From contig MU634340.1 of NCBI GenBank assembly GCA_026770595.1, forward strand, positions 1 through 13,110: a stretch of DNA of 13,110 nucleotides, in the 5' to 3' direction. How positions within the stretch are numbered: the first letter of the stretch is position 1; every line of letters starts with the position of its first letter. This stretch comes from Ochromonadaceae sp. CCMP2298. Its lineage: Eukaryota > Sar > Synurophyceae > Ochromonadales > Ochromonadaceae. A program made the translations under genes and the position numbers. Shown here in pieces: positions 7,072 through 13,110 of the stretch. The notes beneath the pieces are model-generated. The model searched no databases. It saw only the letters and a list, made by a program, of their open reading frames with translations, and was not told where the DNA came from.

Positions 7072-7314
7072 GCCTGTGGATCTGTGGGCCTCTGGAGCTG
7101 TAGCTACCGGTAATAGACAATAGCATTGTATATCTTTTACTTCGAAAAACACGAAAAACACCTGATAATTCGATTCGGTTTCTGTTACAAATGTGCAGGT
7201 ACAATCTACAAATGTGGTTCTTTTACAATCTTGTACATGCGAGGCGGACAAGCACAGGGACTAGTCGACCCCTGGGCTGAATGCCCCAATAAGTTACCAC
7301 CTCAATAAGGTACC
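7072..7314. other. Convergent 3' spacer of eIF2B delta and the membrane-protein gene
   Basis: A 243-bp AT-rich spacer between converging genes. It holds a tandem pair GAAAAACAC (7144-7152, 7153-7161), a spaced direct repeat TACAAATGTG (7186-7195 and 7207-7216), TTGTACAT near 7230, and AATAAG repeats (listed separately). No gene is seen; it should contain both poly(A) sites. Confidence 0.6.
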
Positions 7315-7333
7315 TCAATAAGAATAAGCTACC
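7288..7333. repeat. AATAAG repeat cluster running into the minus-strand gene's 3' end
   Basis: AATAAG occurs at 7288-7293, 7304-7309, 7317-7322 and 7323-7328; three of the copies lead into TACC. The last two copies lie within the end of the minus-strand gene (stop at 7315-7317) and encode its final residues, AYSY. On the plus strand they sit about 220 nt past the eIF2B delta stop and resemble AATAAA-type poly(A) signals, but that role is unproven. Confidence 0.6.
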
Positions 7334-8076
7334 GCCACAGCCCTCGCGTGCGGCGACTGCGCCACGGTCCCTCCATGCTCGCCCACCACTGCGGCGCTGT
7401 GGATTAGCGCATAGCAGGGTTCGGCTGTGGGCTGGGCCAGGTGAGCGTTGAACTGGCTGCTGGATGCGGGGGCCAGGCGGCTGTCTGTTGGGACGTACTG
7501 CTCGTGTCCTTGCTCGTTGAACTGCACCACCTGCAGCATAGGCACGGGGTTGTGGTTGGGCCGCGGCTCCACGTGCACCTTGCTCCCTAGGGTCACCGCG
7601 CATCGCTGGTAGAAGATGTAGCAGAGGCCGCAGATGAACATACAGGGGCAGCAGATGAACAGGATCAGGCTCACAATGACGGCCGAAATCGTGTAGCTGA
7701 AGTCTTCACACTTATTGGTGTCGTCCTTTAGGTGGTAGCCCCCGCTGCAAATCGTTTTGCAGTCGTCGGCGCTGTCACTCCCGTCTAGCAGGAAACAGAA
7801 TTGCGGATCGACACAGTAGGCGTAATCGTAATCGTCGTACTCTTGGGAACTTTCCAGCGAGCTAGATGAACCATTGAACCCTTCGCTCAAACACGTTGGG
7901 CAAGTCACCGATGTAATTCCGCTGCACACGTTGTCCTCCGAAGATACATTCCTGTCCTGCGAAGACTTCCGCAAAGACTCCCGCATTCCGTCAACTTCTT
8001 TGTTCCCCTTCAGAAAGGGACTGCTCGACGCCTGGCCGAGGATAAACAGCAGCAGGAGCAGCAGGAAAGGAGGCAT
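7315..8076 (-). CDS. Unrecognised type I membrane protein with Cys-rich (PSI-like?) ectodomain, 253 aa
   Basis: The ATG at 8076 begins a clear signal peptide (MPPFLLLLLLFILGQASSS, cleavage near residues 16-19). The ectodomain (about 20-125) has eight Cys (51, 59, 62, 88, 94, 106, 110, 123), two N-glycosylation sequons (N43, N68) and an acidic/Tyr-rich run (76-88). One hydrophobic span (128-156) contains five Cys (142, 143, 145, 149, 152), with C159 just after it, likely palmitoylation sites. A cytosolic tail of about 95 residues (159-253) ends in YSY. The C-x7-C-x2-C start and eight-Cys total placed directly before the membrane recall a PSI-type domain such as that of PTTG1IP, but later spacings differ, so this is tentative. 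Open sequence upstream of 8076 has no further ATG. It diverges from the coiled-coil gene at 8406. Adhesion, receptor or sorting roles are possible; none is shown. Confidence 0.82.
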   Translation of the reverse strand: MPPFLLLLLLFILGQASSSPFLKGNKEVDGMRESLRKSSQDRNVSSEDNVCSGITSVTCPTCLSEGFNGSSSSLESSQEYDDYDYAYCVDPQFCFLLDGSDSADDCKTICSGGYHLKDDTNKCEDFSYTISAVIVSLILFICCPCMFICGLCYIFYQRCAVTLGSKVHVEPRPNHNPVPMLQVVQFNEQGHEQYVPTDSRLAPASSSQFNAHLAQPTAEPCYALIHSAAVVGEHGGTVAQSPHARAVAVAYSY

Positions 8077-8405
8077 TGCCTCTTTCAAGGCATTGGGTGG
8101 CACAGATCTCCACCACTTAGGTTCTGAGGTTGAGGCTTGAACCTGAACATCATTATCCTCTCCACACCACGGAACCCTGGGAACGCTCCTACAGAACTGA
8201 ACGTTCCCCTGTCTGTTGCCTTGGGATAAAAGAACCGCCAACGCGTGGTCGTTTCAGTATTTTGTCTATTTTCAATGAGGTTTTTGGAAGGGGTATCTGT
8301 AACCGTTCCGAAAACCACCTCCCTTTCAACAATACGCCTCCATTGTGTAATTGCTTCGCACGGTCTCTCCTTAGAATCAAGCATCTTATCTTCATTCTGA
8401 AGGGA
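8077..8405. promoter_or_regulatory. Divergent promoter between membrane-protein and coiled-coil genes
   Basis: These 329 bp lie between two start codons on opposite strands. The plus-strand frame stays open through it but contains no ATG before 8406, so it is treated as non-coding. Visible elements: an 8-bp palindrome GAACGTTC (8199-8206), an AACCGTT (AACGGTT on the other strand) Myb-core-like site at 8301-8307, a T-rich run (8280-8286), and pyrimidine-rich sequence just before the plus-strand ATG. No canonical TATA box was identified. Confidence 0.6.
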
Positions 8406-10691
8406 ATGAGCCTTCGCGCGAAGAGGACGGCTGCGGCTGCAGGCCCCGCTGCGGGCGCCCCGGCAAAACGAGCAGCTGTCCCCTCCCAGGCATCCTCCGC
8501 CAAGACCAAGACGCCCACGCCGACGCCGACGCAGAGCAAGGGCGCGGGAGGCTTGACCATCGCCGACTTGCCCGACGTGGAAAAGGAGAAGGTCGCACGC
8601 CTGGTGCATAAGCTAATCGAGCTGGGGCAGGAGCATGAGCAGACGCTGGTGGCGCTGGCGGATGAGCGGGCCAAGTACGAGCAGCACGTGAGCTCGACGG
8701 ACGACACGGTCGGGGAGCACATCTCCGTGGTGGAGGAGCGGCTGAGGGCGAAGGACCAGGAGATCGGCGAGCTGGACACGCGGAGCACGATGCTGACGGG
8801 ACTGCTGGCTCTCTACCAGGCCAAGCTGAAGAACTCCGGAGACCTGCTGAGGTACCACTCCGCCGCAGAGGAGGAGGGCAAGATCCGCACCAAACAGCTG
8901 GAGAGCGACCTGCGCAGCCTGCAGTCGTTGGTGGCCAGCCAGAAGGAGACCATTGAGTCCTTCCAGAGCGTGGGCTCTCGCTACAGCTCCTCGCTGGAGG
9001 ACCAGCAGCGCGAGCACGAGTCCCAGCAGGCATCCCTGCAGCACCAGGTGGCGCAGCTGCGCGCCCAGCTGCAGGGGCGGGACGGGAGCGTGGCCAGCGC
9101 TGTTGAACAGCACCAGATGTCTGAGCAGCTGCTGAAGGAGAAGCTGGTTGCGGCTGATGAGCGGCATGCGGTGCTATCTCTGCAGTGCGACCTGCTCAGG
9201 CAGAACCTCGACCTGCAGCGACAGATGCACACGCAGGCGCAGGCGACGCAAGCGAGGCAGATGCAGGCGAGGCACAGCGAGAGCTTTGGCGCGGAACTAT
9301 CCTCGGCGCCACTGGCGGGCAACCAGTGGGGTGTGGAGGAGAACTCTGGGTCTGGGGTGCTGGGTGCAGGGGAAGCTCCGCGCGGCGCAGCAGTGGTGTA
9401 CGCGGGCCCGAGCAAGGCCGATGCTGAGTACGCGGATATGTACACCTCGGTCGACAGTATCAGCTTTAGCTTTCAGACGGGTCAGGGCCAGGGCGTGGAC
9501 GCAGGCCGCGCAGACGGGTCGGAGGAGCGGGATGCAAGGAACGCAAGGGATGCAGCGGATGCAGCGGAGGCGGTGCGGGTGCAGGTGGTGAGCGCGGCTG
9601 TGGACAAGCAGAAGCGGCCGGCAGCCAGCAAGCGCGTGGCAGCAGCAGTGGCAGCGCTGCCCATGGAGGTCGCACAGCTAGGGGCGCGCATGCGGCAGCA
9701 GAGGGCGGCCCAGGCGATGGCGATGTCTAAGACTGCAGAAGCGAACCTCGACCTCTCGTCCATCCGAGGGGACACAGAGGCGGCAGAGGACCTACCTGCA
9801 GTGTCGGACCAACTGCTGCTGCGCTCTTATGACGACGCGCACGCGTGGGAAGGCTCTAACGTGTCGGGCGGGCTGGGCAGGCTGGACGTGGCGGAGCGGG
9901 CAGTGGTGGTGCTGCCGAAGGTGGCCGTGGAGCCGGTGGCCGGCAGGGGCAGCGTGGGCGGCGGTGTGGATGTGTCGGACGTGTCTGAGGGGATCGCTCC
10001 AGAAGATGCTGACGACAAAGAGAAAAATGGCCAGCGGGTAAGGGGGCGGAGAAAGGACGTGGCTGATGTGAGGAGCAAGGGGGGTGCAGGGAAGGGGAAG
10101 ACTGCAGCTATTGAGAGAGAGGAGCCCAAGAAGCGGAAGGCCTCGGCAGAAATGGCCCAGGTTGCTTCTCCCTCCACAGACGCAGCGGCCGGGCTGAAGA
10201 GGCGGGAGGGCAAGAAATCTTCGGTGAGCGCCCGGGGCAAAGTGGCGCAGGCAGGGTCCCACAGTCGCCCACTGTCTGCGCCCACCAGGAGCAGCGAGGT
10301 CAAGGGGGCAGCCAGAGCCACCGCCCCCGCCACCGCTACCGCCAAGGTCACAGTCAGCAGCAGCTGGGAGAGGGACAGCCACAGCACCTTCGACGCTGGC
10401 CACAGGAACTCTCTGTCCTCCACTGGGTCTCTGCAGGCGCAGCTGAAGCAGCTGGGGCCTCTGGGGTCTGTGAGCTCGGTGCGGCCCACGCGATCGGCTG
10501 GCCGGCAGGAGGGCCAGGACCAGCCCACCTCCGCCAGCAGAGACAGCCGCTTGCTTGCCTCGGGGCAGCGACGAGGGGCTCGGCCGCCACCCCTGCAGAG
10601 TCCGCAGCCGGAGCAGCAGTGTCGGGAGCTGCACCTGGACGAAAGCTTCTTCGACCTGCTGGGGCAGATAGACCCCCTGCACGCACAATAG
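8406..10691 (+). CDS. Unrecognised coiled-coil protein with nuclear-localisation-like motif, 761 aa
   Basis: 8406 is the first in-frame ATG; the protein opens with a basic Ala/Pro/Thr-rich leader (1-50). Residues 57-290 are strongly helical, with heptad-like Leu spacing and no Pro, giving a coiled coil of about 230 residues that includes the segment VARLVHKLIELGQEHEQTL (63-81). Residues 291-735 are mostly low-complexity: a Gly-rich part, a short RDARNARDAADAAEAV helix (376-391), a second helical patch (400-445), and a basic region with PKKRK (574-578), which matches the classical monopartite nuclear-localisation pattern. The last 20 residues regain order: LHLDESFFDLLGQIDPL looks like a short amphipathic docking helix. 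A scaffold, centriolar or nuclear structural protein is plausible, but I do not recognise a family. It is intronless, is followed in tandem by the DUF445 gene, and its codon use is strongly CTG/GCG/GTG-biased. Confidence 0.85.
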   Translation: MSLRAKRTAAAAGPAAGAPAKRAAVPSQASSAKTKTPTPTPTQSKGAGGLTIADLPDVEKEKVARLVHKLIELGQEHEQTLVALADERAKYEQHVSSTDDTVGEHISVVEERLRAKDQEIGELDTRSTMLTGLLALYQAKLKNSGDLLRYHSAAEEEGKIRTKQLESDLRSLQSLVASQKETIESFQSVGSRYSSSLEDQQREHESQQASLQHQVAQLRAQLQGRDGSVASAVEQHQMSEQLLKEKLVAADERHAVLSLQCDLLRQNLDLQRQMHTQAQATQARQMQARHSESFGAELSSAPLAGNQWGVEENSGSGVLGAGEAPRGAAVVYAGPSKADAEYADMYTSVDSISFSFQTGQGQGVDAGRADGSEERDARNARDAADAAEAVRVQVVSAAVDKQKRPAASKRVAAAVAALPMEVAQLGARMRQQRAAQAMAMSKTAEANLDLSSIRGDTEAAEDLPAVSDQLLLRSYDDAHAWEGSNVSGGLGRLDVAERAVVVLPKVAVEPVAGRGSVGGGVDVSDVSEGIAPEDADDKEKNGQRVRGRRKDVADVRSKGGAGKGKTAAIEREEPKKRKASAEMAQVASPSTDAAAGLKRREGKKSSVSARGKVAQAGSHSRPLSAPTRSSEVKGAARATAPATATAKVTVSSSWERDSHSTFDAGHRNSLSSTGSLQAQLKQLGPLGSVSSVRPTRSAGRQEGQDQPTSASRDSRLLASGQRRGARPPPLQSPQPEQQCRELHLDESFFDLLGQIDPLHAQ

Positions 10692-10956
10692 CACCCACAA
10701 TAGCACCCGCCCACCGAGGGTTTCGCCCCATCGTATTTTCTGTGTAAAATGAATTTGTTTGTTCCTCCACTGGATTGCTTTTCTCGTTTGTCAAACACTA
10801 TGAACAGCAGGCTACACTAGGAACTGTATCTTAATGATGATCCTCTACGGTTTTATATTATATATTTCGTGAGATGTGGACCGGTGTTCTTTGGAATTGG
10901 CGCTGTTTCTCCTACGCAGAAACGGAACATGCGATCCAAATGAAAGAAGATTATGG
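10692..10956 (+). promoter_or_regulatory. Spacer between tandem genes: 3' UTR and DUF445 promoter
   Basis: A 265-bp spacer. It begins with repeated AATAGCACCC after the coiled-coil stop (10688-10697 and 10699-10708), turns AT-rich, and carries a TATA-like run (10851-10866) about 90 nt before the first usable ATG of the DUF445 gene. The conserved-looking frame extends upstream to 10876, but only from a GTG codon, so it is not taken as coding. Confidence 0.55.
10851..10866 (+). promoter_or_regulatory. TATA-like element of the DUF445 gene
   Basis: TTTTATATTATATATT is the only strong TATA-like run in this spacer. A start about 30 nt downstream (near 10885-10895) would give a 5' UTR of roughly 60-120 nt, depending on which ATG is used. 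By inspection only. Confidence 0.45.
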
Positions 10957-10978
10957 ATGGATCTGGGTTTGGGTTTGA
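10874..10978 (+). other. Possible upstream ORF overlapping the DUF445 start region
   Basis: An ATG at 10874 opens a 34-codon frame ending with TGA at 10976-10978. The stop overlaps an in-frame DUF445 ATG at 10978 as TGATG. It matters only if the transcript starts upstream of 10874; the TATA-like element suggests it may start just after, so this is uncertain. Confidence 0.2.
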
Positions 10979-12330
10979 TGAACACATTGGACAGGGGTTC
11001 CACGATGATGGCGCTGCGGCTAGCGTATCCGCGCGTCCGGCGTATGGGGCTGCGGCGCGCCTCGGCATCGGCCGCAGCGGTAGGGCAAAGCACCAAGTTG
11101 ACGTGGGCGCAGCAGTTTAGGACGCAACCTGTGGCGTATATGACGATCCCGGTCGTCGCGGCGGCCGTCGGGTTCGTCACGAATTGGGCCGGCGTGAAGA
11201 TGCTTTTCTACCCGCTCGAGTACTTTGGTGTCGACCTGTACCGGGCAAAAGACTCGCCGTGGGGCGTTGCGGGCTGGCAGGGCGTGGTGCCGACGAAAGC
11301 GGAGCCGATGGGGCGGCGCCTGGTGGACATCATCACGACGAAGCTGTTGCGGCTGCCAGAGGCTTTCGAGCGGCTCGAGCCGTCGGCGATGGCGAGGCTG
11401 CTGCACGCTCCCGTGATCGAGGCTATAAGGCGCGACTGCGGCGCCGCGTGGGCAGTCGCGCTCGGCCCTGTGCTCCCTTGGGCATTATGTCGCGTCGTTC
11501 GGAGCCTACAACGCGACGTCGAGTCCGTGCTAGACGTCGAGCGCGTCGTGCTATCCGCGTTCAGGGCCGACGTGGGGCTACTGGTGGAGCTGTTCGAAGA
11601 AGTGGGCCGAGTCGAACTCAAGTTCCTCGTGGAGTCAGGACTCGTTTTTGGCTTCGCGCTCGGCCTCGCCCAGATGGGCCTCTGGCTCTTGGCGCCCAAG
11701 CCCTGGACCCTTCCTGTTGCTGGTGCTGTTGTTGGCTACGTGACTAATTGGCTGGCGATCAAGATGATCTTTGAGCCCGTCGAGCCGCTGAAGCTGCTGC
11801 CTGTGCCAGGGCCTATGCAGGGCCTATTCACTGTGCAGGGCCTATTCACCAAAAGGCAGCCCGAGGTCTCGGACGAGTTCGCTAAGTTTCTCGAGGAGCG
11901 CGTTCTGACGCCGCAGAGTTTACTAGTTGAGCTCACGACAGGACGGTTAGCGAGCGAGTTCGACTCATTACTCCGCAAGGCGATACCCTTCGTCGTGCCC
12001 GACGCCGTGGTCAGAGCGGCCAAACGAGGACTCGTAGAGGCAGCGAAGCACCCTGACCAGCACCCGCAGCTGCACGAGTACATCAAGAGCCACCTCGCGC
12101 TGCAGCCCACTCTCTCCCACCGGCTCAAGCAGCTCTCGCCCCCCGAGTTCGAGGACCTGCTGCACCCGGTCTTCCAGGAAGACGAGATCACGCTCATCAT
12201 CGTCGGAGGAGTCCTCGGTGCCGCCGCGGGTGGAGTCCAGTATGTCTTTGGCTGGGGCGGCCCCGCAAGAAGGCTCGCCGTGCCCGTTGTCGCCTATGGT
12301 TGTCTTATGAGCTTATTTATATATAAATAG
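10957..12330 (+). CDS. DUF445-family membrane protein with duplicated core, 457 aa
   Basis: DUF445 proteins (bacterial YheB/YjiN type) are membrane proteins of unknown function. The family core G-x2-TNW-x-(A/G)-(I/V)-KM-(L/I)-F-x-P occurs twice here: VGFVTNWAGVKMLFYP (71-86) and VGYVTNWLAIKMIFEP (259-274). Each is followed by a QG(V/L) segment and a helical part. The C-terminus has LSPPEFEDLLHPVFQEDEIT (393-412) and a Gly-rich membrane span (413-431), then another hydrophobic end segment (440-457). Start choice: 10957 is the first ATG in frame; ATGs at 10978, 11005 and 11008 are alternatives. The stretch from 11005 (MMALRLAYPRVRRMGLRRAS) is Arg/Ala/Ser-rich with no acidic residue, like a mitochondrial or plastid presequence. 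It is intronless. Leu and Val codons are more mixed (CTC, CTA, TTA, TTG) than in neighbours, which favour CTG. Confidence 0.9.
   Translation: MDLGLGLMNTLDRGSTMMALRLAYPRVRRMGLRRASASAAAVGQSTKLTWAQQFRTQPVAYMTIPVVAAAVGFVTNWAGVKMLFYPLEYFGVDLYRAKDSPWGVAGWQGVVPTKAEPMGRRLVDIITTKLLRLPEAFERLEPSAMARLLHAPVIEAIRRDCGAAWAVALGPVLPWALCRVVRSLQRDVESVLDVERVVLSAFRADVGLLVELFEEVGRVELKFLVESGLVFGFALGLAQMGLWLLAPKPWTLPVAGAVVGYVTNWLAIKMIFEPVEPLKLLPVPGPMQGLFTVQGLFTKRQPEVSDEFAKFLEERVLTPQSLLVELTTGRLASEFDSLLRKAIPFVVPDAVVRAAKRGLVEAAKHPDQHPQLHEYIKSHLALQPTLSHRLKQLSPPEFEDLLHPVFQEDEITLIIVGGVLGAAAGGVQYVFGWGGPARRLAVPVVAYGCLMSLFIYK
11816..11849 (+). repeat. 18-nt in-frame tandem duplication in the DUF445 gene
   Basis: TGCAGGGCCTATTCAC occurs at 11816-11831 and again at 11834-11849, an offset of 18 nt, giving MQGLFT-VQGLFT-KRQ in the protein. 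DUF445 members normally have one QGL(F/I) step before the KR-containing helix, so one unit looks like a six-residue insertion. Confidence 0.85.
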
Positions 12331-12339
12331 TATACTATT
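12314..12339. repeat. Two overlapping AT-rich palindromes at the DUF445 stop codon
   Basis: TATTTATATATAAATA (12314-12329) and AATAGTATACTATT (12326-12339) are perfect palindromes sharing four bases; the TAG stop (12328-12330) lies in the overlap. A third, TATACGTATA, is at 12363-12372. They may form a cruciform or a 3'-end signal; no function is shown. Confidence 0.75.
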
Positions 12340-12596
12340 ACACGGGAGGCCTATTTATGTCATATACGTATAAAGAAAGAAAACAGCCCCTTCGATAGAT
12401 TCAATTTTACAGTATGCACAGTATCTTTCGGGCGGCTATCCGCCAATACTTATATATCTGTCATGCTCCTTGAACGGCCTTCCTCGAAGAAGAACATACT
12501 GGAAACAGGCCATTGGCCTCTCCAGTGGCGAAAGAGAAGGTGGCTCCATATCTGCACCAAAGGGGGGTTACACGAACAGGGGCGTGCGCGAGCTCA
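12331..12596. other. Convergent 3' spacer
   Basis: These 266 bp lie between the DUF445 gene and the small minus-strand gene. The left half is AT-rich; the right half is mixed. A GGCGG/CCGCC hairpin with a CTAT loop sits at 12431-12444. The frame open on the plus strand from 12463 has no family-like features and is judged a shadow of the minus-strand gene. No other gene is seen. Confidence 0.55.
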
Positions 12597-12851
12597 TCAG
12601 CTCTTCTCGTACATCCACGCCGTGGCGTCCAGCTCCTTGAGCTCCTCCCGCAGGCTGCTGGCGATCTTCTCCTGCAGCTTCTCCTGCACCGCCTGCACGT
12701 CGGCCTGGTCCGTCTCGGCCTTGCAGCGCTTCATCCACTTCGCGATCTCGGCATCCGCGTCCTCAGCTGCGGCCTTAGGCCGCCCCTCGTTTCCTGCACC
12801 CCCATCCGACCTCCCTAGCATGGACACGGGCGAAAAGGCTGGCGAGTCCAT
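12597..12851 (-). CDS. Small helical protein, 84 aa (possibly the last exon of a longer gene)
   Basis: ATG at 12851, TGA at 12597-12599. Residues 1-30 are Ser/Pro/Gly-rich and look disordered; residues 31-76 form one long charged amphipathic helix (EIAKWMKRCKAETDQ onward) with Leu/Ile/Val at heptad-like spacing; the end is DATAWMYEKS. Codon choice on this strand favours G/C third positions, as in the neighbouring real genes, which supports coding. The arrangement of a helix ending in L-x2-L-x4-W-x-(F/Y) faintly recalls small complex subunits such as ANAPC16, but this is too weak to assign. An acceptor-like CCCCAG precedes the ATG by about 19 nt on the minus strand, so an upstream exon is possible. 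Confidence 0.6.
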   Translation of the reverse strand: MDSPAFSPVSMLGRSDGGAGNEGRPKAAAEDADAEIAKWMKRCKAETDQADVQAVQEKLQEKIASSLREELKELDATAWMYEKS

Positions 12852-13110
12852 CGTTCTGTACTGTAGCTGGGGAGTGGCGAGGACCGCCGGGCTCGTTTCA
12901 AACTCTGTGGCCCTCGAAACGGATGGTGCCTGCTCTCCGACTGCTCGAACTGCTCGATATGGGTCTCCTCAGTACAATAAGACTGCGGCCAGGAGCAAGA
13001 CAGGAGCAGACACATCAATGTTGATGTGGCTTCCACCCACATCTCCGTAACGCAGCGGCCGTTACAGCAACAGACTGCTCGGAGCCACTCGAGCTCCTCC
13101 AGAACCTTCT
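12852..13110 (-). promoter_or_regulatory. Upstream region of the small helical gene
   Basis: These 259 bp run to the window edge. They hold an inverted repeat GTAACG/CGTTAC (13047-13052 with 13060-13065), which includes an AACGG core on the minus strand, about 210 nt before the ATG. A minus-strand frame (13042 to 12815) starts with ATG but has atypical composition and is not called. An upstream exon of the small gene, or its promoter, may lie here; the window ends too soon to tell. Confidence 0.35.

Noticed and set aside
8077-8241. N-terminal extension of the membrane protein by 55 codons
   Set aside because: It begins with a TTG codon; the ATG at 8076 directly starts a textbook signal peptide, which an extension would bury.
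8130-8405. N-terminal extension of the coiled-coil protein by 92 codons
   Set aside because: It begins with a TTG codon, contains no ATG, has a different composition and occupies the divergent promoter.
9792-10706. Long minus-strand ORF (304 codons) antisense to the coiled-coil gene
   Set aside because: It is an antisense shadow in GC-rich sequence with no domain or motif, and its first residues derive from the spacer.
10876-10956. N-terminal extension of the DUF445 protein
   Set aside because: It begins with a GTG codon and probably overlaps the transcription start just after a TATA-like run.
12431-12444. GGCGG/CCGCC hairpin as an intrinsic terminator
   Set aside because: The stem is only 5 bp and not followed by a T-tract, and bacterial-type termination is not expected in a nuclear genome.
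12815-13042. Minus-strand ORF of 75 codons starting MWVEATSTLMCLLLS
   Set aside because: The start mimics a signal peptide, but the rest is Ser/Arg/Pro-rich, has no recognisable feature and overlaps the small helical gene's start in another frame.
12463-13050. Plus-strand ORF of 195 codons
   Set aside because: Ser/Cys/Arg-rich translation without domains; its middle is antisense to the small helical protein, which has better composition.

Overview
The window reads as GC-rich nuclear DNA of a compact, intron-poor unicellular eukaryote, most likely an alga or other protist. Evidence: a Pol I transcription factor (TAF1B/Rrn7) and a spliced eIF2B delta gene, both eukaryote-specific; two short GT-AG introns (121 and 153 nt) with pyrimidine-rich 3' ends; a secreted/membrane protein with signal peptide; GC-rich coding sequence with strong third-position G/C and AT-richer spacers; about one gene per 1.9 kb. 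A DUF445 membrane protein with a presequence-like N-terminus suggests an organelle-targeted protein and fits an alga better than an animal. I cannot name the species.

Layout: (1) 36-219, a long imperfect palindrome that folds into a hairpin of about 85 bp, with two-base internal loops about every 10 bp. (2) 551-2566 (+), a charged coiled-coil protein with a WW-like motif. (3) 2799-5261 (-), TAF1B/Rrn7. (4) 5262-5498, a short divergent promoter. (5) 5499-7071 (+), eIF2B delta in three exons. (6) 7315-8076 (-), a type I membrane protein with a Cys-rich ectodomain. (7) 8077-8405, a second divergent promoter. (8) 8406-10691 (+), a 761-residue coiled-coil protein with a nuclear-localisation-like motif. 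(9) 10957-12330 (+), a DUF445 protein with two copies of the family motif. (10) 12597-12851 (-), a small helical protein. No tRNA, rRNA, CRISPR array or transposase gene was seen.

The genes alternate in strand, forming two divergent and three convergent pairs, with 227-329 bp spacers. The one clear functional link is the TAF1B/eIF2B-delta pair: rRNA gene transcription and translation initiation, both growth-linked, are read out of one 237-bp spacer. The two large coiled-coil genes and the small helical gene each have an AACGG (Myb-core-like) element upstream, which hints at, but does not prove, shared control. The most unusual signals are the periodic hairpin at the left edge and the internally duplicated DUF445 protein, whose codon use differs from its neighbours.
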